NCBI GenBank assembly: GCA_014799925.1 | Contig: JAAVHC010000009.1 | Location: forward strand, 17,279 to 81,278 | Source of the DNA: Oscillibacter sp. | GTDB lineage: Bacteria; Bacillota; Clostridia; Oscillospirales; Oscillospiraceae | DNA length: 64,000 nucleotides | Direction of reading: 5' to 3' | Part shown: positions 52,006-60,178 of the stretch, in pieces | How the letters are laid out: each line of letters opens with the position of its first letter | Numbering within the stretch: position 1 is the stretch's first letter | The notes under the pieces: model-generated | The model's input: the letters and a program-made list of their open reading frames with translations, nothing else | Databases searched by the model: none | What the model was told of the DNA's origin: nothing | Made by a program: the position numbers and the translations under genes

Positions 52006-52327
52006 AACAAGCACCTCTCAGGATTATGGAATAGAATATAATCTCAATCTAATTCAAACAGATTATTTGCCCGGTCCAGTTTCACAAGGATATACGGGGC
52101 AAATCCATTTTAACTGAGTATAACACATTTTATTTTCAAAGTCGATAGCGTCTTCCGTTTTTCTTGATTCGGGTCCGAACGCCCCCGCTCAATCCGGACA
52201 GGTTTACGTGACGCGGCGGATCGGCCAGAATTGCTTATACGTAAAAGCCTTGCAGCGCGGGCCCCGGGCTAAACCGCATAAAGCGCCACAATCTTTAAAG
52301 CCATTTGCGACATTTTCTGAAAAACGG

Positions 52328-52356
52328 TTGACAAGTCCGGAATTTGCGTATAATAT
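52328..52356 (+). promoter_or_regulatory. Promoter of the ileS T-box transcript
   Basis: TTGACA followed by TAATAT at 17 bases (or TATAAT at 15). The ~300 bases between thyX and here show nothing else beyond AT-rich sequence near 52100-52150. Confidence 0.6.
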
Positions 52357-52361
52357 GATAC

Positions 52362-52623
52362 CGTTATCATGGTGAACTGCGTGGATAAGGACGAGTAGCC
52401 CGGTCCGGCCTGCACAGAGAGCCGCCCGCTTCGGTGGAAGGGCGGAGAGGCAAACCAGGTGAATATCCCCTTGGAGCAGGCGGCTGAACGGCGCGCTGCC
52501 TATTAAGCCCGCCCGGCGGTGACCGTTACCTCACGCCCTGAGCGGCCGGCTTGTCCGGCAAGAAGAGTGGTACCGCAGAGGTTTGCGCCTTTGTCTCTTT
52601 ATGAGGCAGGGGCGCTTTGTTTT
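52362..52623 (+). promoter_or_regulatory. T-box leader, isoleucine-specific
   Basis: tRNA-Ile-sensing riboswitch. T-box sequence GAGTGGTACCGCAGAG at about 52566-52581, followed by a terminator GCGCCTTTGTCTC/GAGGCAGGGGCGC and TTTGTTT. An ATC codon at 52465-52467 (GTGAATATCCCC) is placed as a specifier in stem I. It controls a small zinc-ribbon gene and ileS behind it. Confidence 0.85.
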
Positions 52624-52644
52624 AAGGCAAAAGGAGGATGCGTC

Positions 52645-52836
52645 ATGACCTGTCCGGAATGCGGGAAGGAAATGGAATCGGGCCGGCTCTATGCAAACGG
52701 TTCGTTGTTCTGGAGCCCTGCCCCGGATAAAGTCTTTCTTCGACCGGATCGGAAGAGCGTCTCTTTGCGCGTCTGCGCGGACGCCCCCGCGGCCTGTATC
52801 TGCAAGGACTGCCGCAAGATCATTCTGGAATATTAA
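52645..52836 (+). CDS. Small zinc-ribbon protein, 63 aa
   Basis: Starts MTCPECGKEMESGRLY and ends CICKDCRKIILEY: two CxxC pairs enclosing a beta-rich middle, a small zinc ribbon of the type annotated DUF6487. AAAGGAGG precedes the ATG. It is the first gene after the isoleucine T-box and ends 29 bases before ileS, so it is regulated with the synthetase. Function unknown. Confidence 0.8.
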   Translation: MTCPECGKEMESGRLYANGSLFWSPAPDKVFLRPDRKSVSLRVCADAPAACICKDCRKIILEY

Positions 52837-52865
52837 AACTATTTTCTCACAGGAGGAATTTACCA

Positions 52866-55646
52866 ATGGACTACAACAAGACCATCAATCTCCCCAAGAC
52901 GGACTTCCCCATGCGGGCGGGCCTGCCCAACCGTGAGCCCGCCATGCTGGAGCGCTGGCAGGAAATGGACCTCTACCACGAGCTGCTGAAGAAAAACGAA
53001 GGCAAGCCCCTCTGGTCCCTCCACGACGGCCCTCCCTTCTCCAACGGCGCGCTCCACATGGGCCACGCCCTGAACAAGTCCATCAAGGACTTCATGGTCC
53101 GTTCCGCCGCCATGCGGGGGTACTGCACCCCCTACATCCCCGGCTGGGACAACCACGGGATGCCCATCGAGTCCGCCATCATCAAGAAGAACAAGCTCAA
53201 CCGCAAGAAGATGTCCGTGCCGGAGTTCCGCTCCGCCTGCCACGAGTTCGCCCAGCACTATGTAAACGTGCAGATGGACGGCTTTAAGCGCATGGGCGTT
53301 ATCGGCGACTGGGAGCACCCCTACCTGACCATGGACCCCGGCTTTGAGGCCGAGGAGGTCAAGATCTTCGGCGAGATGTTCAAGAAGGGCGTCATCTACA
53401 AGGGCCTCAAGCCCGTGTACTGGTGCCCCCACGACGAGACCGCCCTGGCGGAAGCCGAGATCGAGTACCAGGACGACCCCGTCACCACCGTCTATGTGAA
53501 ATTCCCCATGCACGAGGACCAGGGGAAGCTCTCCGCCTATGACAGGCTGTTCTTCGTGATCTGGACCACCACCATCTGGACCCTGCCCGGCAACCTGGCG
53601 ATTGCCCTGCACCCGGACGCAAGCTACGCCATCGTGAAGGCCCCCAACGGCGAGAACTATATTATGGCGGAGGCGCTGGTGGAGAAGGTGATGAAGCTGG
53701 GCGGCTTCGAGACATGGGAGGTCGTGGAGACCCACCCCGGCAGCTTCTTTGAAGACATGGAGGCGGACCACCCCTTCCTGCCCAAGACCAGCCGTCTGGT
53801 AAACGCCGACTATGTTACCATGGACAGCGGCACGGGCTGCGTCCACACGGCCCCCGGCTTCGGCGCGGACGACTATCAGACCTGCAAGCGCTACGGCATG
53901 GATATGGTGGTGCCCGTCAACGACCAGGGCCGCCACACGGACTACGCCGGGAAGTACGCCGGAATGACCACGGACGAGTCCAACCCCGTCATTCTGGCGG
54001 ACATGAAGGAGAGCGGCATGCTCTTCGCCTCGGAGGACATCGTCCACTCCTACCCCCACTGCTGGCGGTGCAAGCACCCCATCATCTTCCGGGCCACCCC
54101 GCAGTGGTTCTGCTCCGTGGACGCCTTCAAGGACGCCGCCGTGGCGGCCACCGAGGACGTGCGCTGGCTCCCCGCCTGGGGCAGGGACCGCATGATCTCC
54201 ATGATCCAGGAGCGTTCCGACTGGTGCATCTCCCGCCAGCGCCGCTGGGGCCTGCCCATCCCCGTCTTCTATTGCGAGGACTGCGGAAAGCCCGTCTGCG
54301 ACGACGCCGCCATCGCCGCCGTCTCCGCGCTCTTCAGGGCCGAAGGCTCCAACGCCTGGTATGAGAAGGACGCCGCGGATATCCTCCCCGCCGGGTATCA
54401 GTGCCCCCACTGCGGCGGCGTTCATTTCACCAAGGAGGAGGATACTCTGGACGGCTGGTTCGACTCCGGTTCCACCCACTTCGCCTCCATGCAGAAGGAC
54501 CAGGGCTTCTGGCCCGCCACCGTTTATATGGAGGGCCTGGACCAGTACCGCGGATGGTTCCAGTCCAGTCTGCTGACCGCCGTGGGCGCGCTGGGCAAGG
54601 GCGCCCCCTTCAGAGAGTGCGTCACCCACGGCTGGACCGTGGACGGCGAGGGCAAGGCCATGCACAAATCCCTGGGCAACGGCGTGGACCCCGCCGACAT
54701 CTTCAGGAAATACGGCGCGGACATGATCCGCCTGTGGGCCGGGTCCGCCGACTATCACGCGGACGTGCGGTGCTCCGACAACATCTTCAAGCAGCTCTCC
54801 CAGAGCTACCTCAAGTTCCGCAACACCGCCCGGTACTGCCTGGGGAACCTGGCGGGCTTTGACGCCAACAACCTGGTAAAGCCGGAGGAAATGCTGGAGC
54901 TGGACCGCTGGGCGGTGACCAAGCTCAACGCGCTCATTGACCGGTGCGAGGCGGCATATCAGGATTACGAGTTCCACGTGGTCAGTCACGCGATCAACGA
55001 TTTCTGCGTGGTGGAGCTCAGTAGCTTCTATCTGGACATCATCAAGGACCGCCTGTACTGCGATGAGACGGACGGCGTTTCCCGCCGCAGCGCCCAGACC
55101 GCCCTGTGGCTGATCCTGGACACCATGACCAAGATCTTCGCCCCCATTCTGGCCTTCACCTGCGACGAGATCTGGCTGGCCATGCCCCACAGGGACGGCG
55201 ACGACGGCCGGAACGTTCTGCTGAATGTAATGAACAAGCCCTTTGCGGAATATGCGCTGGACGACGGAGCCATGGCCGCCTGGGACGAGCTCATCAGGGT
55301 CAGGGATACCGTCAACGGCGCGCTGGAGGCCGCCCGGAACGAGAAGAAGATCGGCAAGAGTCTGGAGGCCAGGGTGGACCTGACCGTTCCCCAGGCGCTG
55401 GCCAGCCAGAAGTTCATGAACGCGGACGAGCTGGCGGACCTGCTGATCGTATCTCAGGTGCGCGTATCCACCGGAGACGCCGTGAGCGTTACCGTGGAGC
55501 CCGCTCAGGGCGCCAAGTGCGAGCGGTGCTGGAAGATCCTGCCTTCCGTAGGGCAGGACAGGTCGCATCCCGGTCTGTGCGGCAGATGCGGGGCAGTTCT
55601 GCGGACTGCCGGACCGGTCGTTGATCGTTATAGTCAACGCACTTGA
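52866..55646 (+). CDS. ileS: Isoleucyl-tRNA synthetase
   Basis: Class I synthetase with editing domain. 926 residues: HIGH as HMGH at 64-67, editing domain around 190-390 with WTTTIWTLPGN, KMSKS replaced by MHKS at 599-602 (KAMHKSLGN), and a C-terminal zinc finger CERCWK...CGRC near 893-915. AGGAGG precedes the ATG. The last codons (YSQRT and stop) are read from the first bases of the family A repeat at 55629, so the native C-terminus was probably slightly different. Confidence 0.96.
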   Translation: MDYNKTINLPKTDFPMRAGLPNREPAMLERWQEMDLYHELLKKNEGKPLWSLHDGPPFSNGALHMGHALNKSIKDFMVRSAAMRGYCTPYIPGWDNHGMPIESAIIKKNKLNRKKMSVPEFRSACHEFAQHYVNVQMDGFKRMGVIGDWEHPYLTMDPGFEAEEVKIFGEMFKKGVIYKGLKPVYWCPHDETALAEAEIEYQDDPVTTVYVKFPMHEDQGKLSAYDRLFFVIWTTTIWTLPGNLAIALHPDASYAIVKAPNGENYIMAEALVEKVMKLGGFETWEVVETHPGSFFEDMEADHPFLPKTSRLVNADYVTMDSGTGCVHTAPGFGADDYQTCKRYGMDMVVPVNDQGRHTDYAGKYAGMTTDESNPVILADMKESGMLFASEDIVHSYPHCWRCKHPIIFRATPQWFCSVDAFKDAAVAATEDVRWLPAWGRDRMISMIQERSDWCISRQRRWGLPIPVFYCEDCGKPVCDDAAIAAVSALFRAEGSNAWYEKDAADILPAGYQCPHCGGVHFTKEEDTLDGWFDSGSTHFASMQKDQGFWPATVYMEGLDQYRGWFQSSLLTAVGALGKGAPFRECVTHGWTVDGEGKAMHKSLGNGVDPADIFRKYGADMIRLWAGSADYHADVRCSDNIFKQLSQSYLKFRNTARYCLGNLAGFDANNLVKPEEMLELDRWAVTKLNALIDRCEAAYQDYEFHVVSHAINDFCVVELSSFYLDIIKDRLYCDETDGVSRRSAQTALWLILDTMTKIFAPILAFTCDEIWLAMPHRDGDDGRNVLLNVMNKPFAEYALDDGAMAAWDELIRVRDTVNGALEAARNEKKIGKSLEARVDLTVPQALASQKFMNADELADLLIVSQVRVSTGDAVSVTVEPAQGAKCERCWKILPSVGQDRSHPGLCGRCGAVLRTAGPVVDRYSQRT

Positions 55647-55821
55647 AAAAGTGCGGTCTGCGCTTTTTCAATCGACGGGCCGGAGGCCCGCCGGCGTGCT
55701 GCACACGCTGTTTGTTGACTATGAAGCCTTCAGCCGATGCCGCGTATGCGGCATCCTGCGGCGCGAGGCGCCGCAGACTTGAAAAGAATCTTTTTGATTC
55801 TTTTCAAGTGCTTCGACTATA
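55629..55821. repeat. Family A repeat, copy A2
   Basis: 193-bp element with the best-preserved ends: TATAGTCAACGCACTTGA at the left and TCAAGTGCTTCGACTATA at the right. Five hairpins inside, identical in order to A1 but inverted relative to it; differences fall mainly in loops or keep pairing. Overlaps the end of ileS and supplies its stop codon. Confidence 0.75.
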
Positions 55822-55890
55822 AGCCCAATGACGGTCCCGGGCGGTCCGGAAGCTGGACGCGACTCTATAAAAATCGAAAAGAATATAGCA

Positions 55891-55922
55891 AGGGCCCCCG
55901 GTACGAACGTACCGGGGGCCCT
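55891..55922 (-). terminator. Terminator of the second 5'-nucleotidase gene
   Basis: AGGGCCCCCGGTAC pairs with GTACCGGGGGCCCT around GAAC; minus-strand T-run is weak. Confidence 0.65.
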
Positions 55923-55952
55923 GCTGTCATGCAATCGGTTCTCTGTCGAAGT

Positions 55953-58091
55953 TCAGCCGCCGATACCGGTATTCACCGGCATGGACAGGGTCAGAAGGCC
56001 GTCGGCCTCCCTGGCATCCAGGCCCAGCAGGATGGTCAGGCCCGCGGCGGAAACATAGTTGCTGTCGCCCATGTTGACGACGGCCACTTCCACGGTCCTG
56101 CCGTCCACGGAGACCACAAGGGTGTTCGTCGTAGCCTCGCCCCTGACGGCGGGAGCGGTCTCGGCGGTGTAATCCGTACCCTTGACGATGACCACGCCGT
56201 CCTCGCGGGTCCAGGTCACGTCAAAGGACGCCTCAGTACCCGCCAGCAGAGCGGCCACTTCGCGCAGGCGGTAGTAGGTCTCGCCGTCGGCGCTGGCAGT
56301 GGTCACGTCAGCGGACTTGCCGTCGAATACCACGTTGCCCTCCACGGGGTTCAGATTGTAGGCCTGGTTCTTGGGGGATTCGATCTCGCCGGCGTTGATC
56401 CTGGCAACGATTTCGGCGCGCTCGGGGTTGTCCAGCTGGAGGTCGATGCCCACGATCTTCCAGTTGTTGTCCACCTTGGGCTCCACGGGGGAATTATTGG
56501 CGAAGTATTCCACCAGCATATCCCGGATGGACTCGGAGGACTGCCACTCCTTGGCGTGCTCGGGATCGGCCAGGAAGGCGTTGACAGTGGAGGACAGGCG
56601 ATAGTCGTTGACCGCCAGAGTCAGCTCCTGGTCATCGGCCAGGGGCTCGCCCTTGAAGGTCAGATTCTTGATGCGCTGGCCCACGGGCTCGCTGATGTCG
56701 ATCTCATAGTCCACGCCCGCGAACATATCATACTTGTAGTCACGGAAGTTGGGGTCGAAGGAGATGTTGATGTCGCCGGGCTTCCAGGTGTTATAGTAGC
56801 CGGCGGACCACTCCATGTAGGTCTTGAGCTCGGCACCGGTGACCTTCACACGGTAGAGGGTGTTGTCATACTTGTAGATATCGAAGATGTTGTTGTACTT
56901 GATCTCACCCTCGGGCAGGTCGCTGGCATACTTGAAGAGGGCGGCGGCGGAAACGTCCGCCCCGGACTTCTCCAGCTGAACGGTGTTGATGAGGTCCATG
57001 ACGGCGGTGTCCTCGATCCAGCCCTGGGCGATGCCGGTGATCTCGTTGTCAGGCTGGAAGCGGGCGGTGGTGCTGCCCAGAACATTGTCATAGATGAAGG
57101 AGAGGGCCTCCTCCTGAGCGGCGGCAACCACCTCCAGGCCACGGATTTCCTGGCTGGGTTCAACGTCCTTCATGGAGACGATCTCGACGGTGCTGTCAAC
57201 AATCTTTTTGTCCGCGTCCAGGGTCAGGTCAATGCGGGCAATCTCCACACCGGTGCTGCGCACGCCGGCCACGGGCACATCGCCCACCGTCTCATTGACA
57301 GTGGTGTGGGTATGGGCCACCTGCATCACGTCCACCTCAGGGTTGACTTCCAGGATCTTCGCGGCGGAGTCGCGGCGGTCATCCTCGGCGATATAAAACT
57401 CAGCCTCAAGGCCCATGTGGGCGGAGACCATGATGATGTCAGCCTCGTCGCCAATGGCCTCAATGGCGCGCTTCACGGCCGCGCTGGCGTCCTCATAGGT
57501 ACACTCGTCAATGCCCTGCTTGCCGCCGTCCCAGCGGGGAACGCTGGGGGAGGTGACGCCGATAACTGCGATCTTCACGCCGCCCGTCTCCAGAATGACA
57601 TAATCCTGGCCAACAGCGGTGTTGCCCTCGGCGTCGCGGACGTTGGCGCAGAGAACGGGGAACTCCGCCTGGCCCAGAATGGCCTTCATGTTCTCGATAC
57701 CCCAGTTGAACTCGTGGTTGCCCACGGTCATGGCGTCGAACTTCATGTAGTTCATGGCGGCGACGACGGGGTGCTCCCGCTCGGGCTTCTTGTTGAAGAG
57801 GTCGTCGCTCATGATGGTGCCCTGGATGTCGTCACCGGCATCAATGAGGAGCGTGTTGGGGTTCTCCGCCCGTACCTGCTGGATGTAGGTGTAGAGCCGG
57901 GCCATACCGCTATTGTCGGTCTCTTTGGTGCTGGCGTAGTCGTAGCCCCAGATATCGCTGTGCATGTCGGATGTGCAAAGGATGGTGATGTGAGTCTCTC
58001 CCTCCGCTTCCGCGGCCAGGGCGGCGGGCACCAGGGATACCGCCAGAGCCAGAGCCAGCAGAACGGAGAGCAGCTTTCTTGCGTGACGCAT
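55953..58091 (-). CDS. Secreted UshA-type 5'-nucleotidase with stalk-like C-terminus
   Basis: 712 residues: signal peptide (LLSVLLALALAVSLVPAALA), metallophosphatase domain with CTSDMHSD, DAGDDIQG, GNHEFNWG and AHTHTT, a 5'-nucleotidase C-terminal domain (from about 300), and a final ~120 residues resembling copper-amine-oxidase N-terminal-like repeats (TYYRLREVAALLAGTE, NYVSAAGLTILLG) instead of SLH repeats. Wall binding is therefore by another means than in the 17148 paralogue. AGGAG before the ATG. Monocistronic. Confidence 0.9.
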   Translation of the reverse strand: MRHARKLLSVLLALALAVSLVPAALAAEAEGETHITILCTSDMHSDIWGYDYASTKETDNSGMARLYTYIQQVRAENPNTLLIDAGDDIQGTIMSDDLFNKKPEREHPVVAAMNYMKFDAMTVGNHEFNWGIENMKAILGQAEFPVLCANVRDAEGNTAVGQDYVILETGGVKIAVIGVTSPSVPRWDGGKQGIDECTYEDASAAVKRAIEAIGDEADIIMVSAHMGLEAEFYIAEDDRRDSAAKILEVNPEVDVMQVAHTHTTVNETVGDVPVAGVRSTGVEIARIDLTLDADKKIVDSTVEIVSMKDVEPSQEIRGLEVVAAAQEEALSFIYDNVLGSTTARFQPDNEITGIAQGWIEDTAVMDLINTVQLEKSGADVSAAALFKYASDLPEGEIKYNNIFDIYKYDNTLYRVKVTGAELKTYMEWSAGYYNTWKPGDINISFDPNFRDYKYDMFAGVDYEIDISEPVGQRIKNLTFKGEPLADDQELTLAVNDYRLSSTVNAFLADPEHAKEWQSSESIRDMLVEYFANNSPVEPKVDNNWKIVGIDLQLDNPERAEIVARINAGEIESPKNQAYNLNPVEGNVVFDGKSADVTTASADGETYYRLREVAALLAGTEASFDVTWTREDGVVIVKGTDYTAETAPAVRGEATTNTLVVSVDGRTVEVAVVNMGDSNYVSAAGLTILLGLDAREADGLLTLSMPVNTGIGG

Positions 58092-58123
58092 ATGATTCTC
58101 CTCCTATGTAAAAAGATGGACAA

Positions 58124-58152
58124 AGTGTACCATAGTTTTCCTGAAAAATCAA
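58124..58152 (-). promoter_or_regulatory. Promoter of the second 5'-nucleotidase gene
   Basis: TTGATT and TACACT on the minus strand with 17-base spacing, 33 bases before the ATG. Confidence 0.6.
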
Positions 58153-58291
58153 TAGACATTGTGAAACTTCCGCAAAAGGCCGTGCGGATCCGCACGGTCA
58201 CAGCCGCCGCGCCGGCTTTGCGGGGACTACTTGATTTTCGCGGAAAAATTTGCTATACTGAATTATCATACCATTTCCGGGCGTACTGTAT

Positions 58292-58320
58292 TGATTTCCG
58301 AATATTGTATTCGGAAATCA
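58292..58320. repeat. Family D hairpin, copy D4
   Basis: TGATTTCCGAATA and TATTCGGAAATCA pair perfectly over 13 bp around TTG. Lies in the 467-base gap before rpe, which otherwise shows no feature I can name beyond GC-rich short repeats at 58335-58400. Confidence 0.6.
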
Positions 58321-58558
58321 TATCCAATGCCCTGCCGGGGACCGCCGGTCTCCCGGCGGCCCCCTATATGATGCGGCGCGCCTCCGGCGCGGGCGGGGCA
58401 GGAGGGTGGGAAAGGATCTTTCTTCGCCCCGCCGGAGACGCCCTTGCCGCCTACGGTATCCTATGAAGAGGGCCTGGCCGGGGTGCTTTGTCTCCTTTCC
58501 GGAACCGCGGCCTGTCCGTTCCGGTTTCCGGGCCCATCATGAACAAAGGAGTGCAGCT

Positions 58559-59227
58559 ATGATCAAAATCGCGCCATCTATCCTCGCCGCGGATTTCGCA
58601 AATTTAGAGCGGGACGTCCGGCGTGCGGCCGCCGCCGACTATCTCCATGTGGACGTGATGGACGGCCTTTTCGTCCCCAACATCTCCATCGGCGTCCCGG
58701 TGGTGGAGTGCGTCCGGAAGGTCACCGCCCTGCCGCTGGACGTCCACCTGATGATCGACCGGCCGGTCCGGTACGCGATGCGGTTCTGTCAAGCGGGAGC
58801 GGACATCGTCACCGTCCACGTGGAGGCCGACAGCGCTGAGAATATCCGCGAGGCCCTGAATATCGTCCATGGGCAGGGAAAAAGGGCCGGGGTCGTCCTC
58901 AAGCCGGGGACCCCGGCGGAGGCGGCGCTGCCGTTTCTGGAGGTCTGCGACATCGTGCTGGTGATGACGGTGGAGCCGGGCTTCGGGGGGCAGAAATTCA
59001 TGGCGGACATGATGCCCAAGCTGCGTCAGCTCCGCTCGTGGATCGACCGGGATAACCCGGCCTGTGAGCTGGAGGTGGACGGCGGCATAGACCCCGTCAC
59101 CTGCCGGACGGCCATCGAAAACGGGGCCAGCGTCCTGGTGGCGGGCAGCTCGGTATATAAGGCCGATGATATTTCCCGGCGTATTCAGGAATTGAGGGGC
59201 CAGGACGGCGGCCCATTCGCTCTTTGA
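58559..59227 (+). CDS. rpe: Ribulose-phosphate 3-epimerase
   Basis: Interconverts ribulose-5-phosphate and xylulose-5-phosphate. 222 residues, ATG at 58559 after AAAGGAG; the family N-terminus IKIAPSILAADFANL starts at residue 2. Active-site and metal motifs: HVDVMDGLFVPN, DVHLMI, VEPGFGGQKF and EVDGGI. In many Firmicutes rpe follows rsgA and prkC; here it precedes recR by 50 bases instead, and both may share a transcript. Confidence 0.95.
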   Translation: MIKIAPSILAADFANLERDVRRAAAADYLHVDVMDGLFVPNISIGVPVVECVRKVTALPLDVHLMIDRPVRYAMRFCQAGADIVTVHVEADSAENIREALNIVHGQGKRAGVVLKPGTPAEAALPFLEVCDIVLVMTVEPGFGGQKFMADMMPKLRQLRSWIDRDNPACELEVDGGIDPVTCRTAIENGASVLVAGSSVYKADDISRRIQELRGQDGGPFAL

Positions 59228-59277
59228 CCTTCTTCTGATCCGGCATCGAGAGATTTTTGAAACAGGAGAGTGCAGTT

Positions 59278-59877
59278 ATGGAATACTTTCCCGCGCCGCT
59301 GGAAAATCTGGTGGAGCAGTTCGCCCGCCTGCCGGGCATCGGCGGCAAGTCCGCCCAGCGGCTGGCTTTCCATGTGCTGAGCCTGACTGAAGCGGAGGCG
59401 GAGGCCTTCGCCAGCGCCATCCTGGAGGCCAAACGGACCGTCACCTGCTGTCCGGTGTGCCAGAATCTCACCGCCGGCGGGCTGTGCTCCATCTGCTCCT
59501 CCAAAAAGCGGGACGGCGCCACCATCTGCGTGGTGGCGGATCCCCGCGACGTGGCGGCCATGGAGCGGGCCAGGGAATACGGCGGCAGCTACCACGTGCT
59601 CCACGGCGTCATCTCCCCCATGAACCGCGTGGGACCCGACGATCTGCAAATCAAATCTCTGGTGGACCGCGTGGCCAAAGGAGACGTACAGGAGGTCATC
59701 ATGGCAACCAACCCCGACACCGAGGGGGAAGCCACCGCCATGTACATCGCCCGGCTGCTGAAGCCCTTCGGCGTGCGGGTCACCCGGCTGGCCTACGGCA
59801 TCCCCGTGGGGGGGCACCTGGAATTTGCCGACGACGCCACGCTGATGCGGGCGCTGGAGGGCCGCAGGGAGCTGTAA
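59278..59877 (+). CDS. recR: Recombination mediator RecR
   Basis: Helps RecO load RecA on SSB-coated DNA. 199 residues: helix-hairpin-helix (LARLPGIGGKSAQRLA type, residues 17-32), zinc finger CPVC...CSIC, Toprim domain (ICVVADPRDV) and C-terminal Walker B-like end. AGGAGAG precedes the ATG at 59278. The usual dnaX-ybaB neighbours are absent from this side. It is followed 70 bases later by the ACP gene. Confidence 0.95.
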   Translation: MEYFPAPLENLVEQFARLPGIGGKSAQRLAFHVLSLTEAEAEAFASAILEAKRTVTCCPVCQNLTAGGLCSICSSKKRDGATICVVADPRDVAAMERAREYGGSYHVLHGVISPMNRVGPDDLQIKSLVDRVAKGDVQEVIMATNPDTEGEATAMYIARLLKPFGVRVTRLAYGIPVGGHLEFADDATLMRALEGRREL

Positions 59878-59947
59878 GTTGTCAATCCCGCCATACTCTG
59901 CCATGATCCGGAGTATGCGCGAAATAATCTGACAAAGGAGTATTTTT

Positions 59948-60175
59948 ATGGACGAGCTTTTGAACATTCTGACCGAAAACTGCCCCGGCATTGACTTCGA
60001 GGGGCAGGAGCACCTCATCGACGACGGCATTCTGGACTCCCTGAACATTGTGATGCTGGTGGGCGAGCTGAACGAGGCCTTTGACATTTCCATCGGCGCG
60101 GAGGATCTGGTGCCGGAGAACTTCAACTCCCTCCAGGCCATCCACGCCCTGGTCCAGCGGCTGGCCGACGAGTAA
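59948..60175 (+). CDS. Acyl carrier protein of the surface-acylation module
   Basis: 75-residue ACP-like, acidic four-helix protein. The phosphopantetheine serine is Ser31 in DDGILDSLNIV, closer to DltC-type than to fatty-acid ACP (DSLD). AAAGGAG precedes the ATG. It ends three bases before the MBOAT gene, so it probably carries the acyl group for that enzyme. No dedicated acyl-activating enzyme (DltA-like) is visible in the window. Confidence 0.88.
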   Translation: MDELLNILTENCPGIDFEGQEHLIDDGILDSLNIVMLVGELNEAFDISIGAEDLVPENFNSLQAIHALVQRLADE

Positions 60176-60178
60176 GCC

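Noticed and set aside
52021..52320. Search for a tRNA or small RNA between thyX and the isoleucine T-box
   Set aside because: No cloverleaf, terminator or promoter pair could be supported; only AT-rich sequence was seen.
55953..55975. Possible sortase or anchor signal at the end of the second nucleotidase
   Set aside because: The end MPVNTGIGG has no LPxTG-like motif, hydrophobic segment or basic tail.
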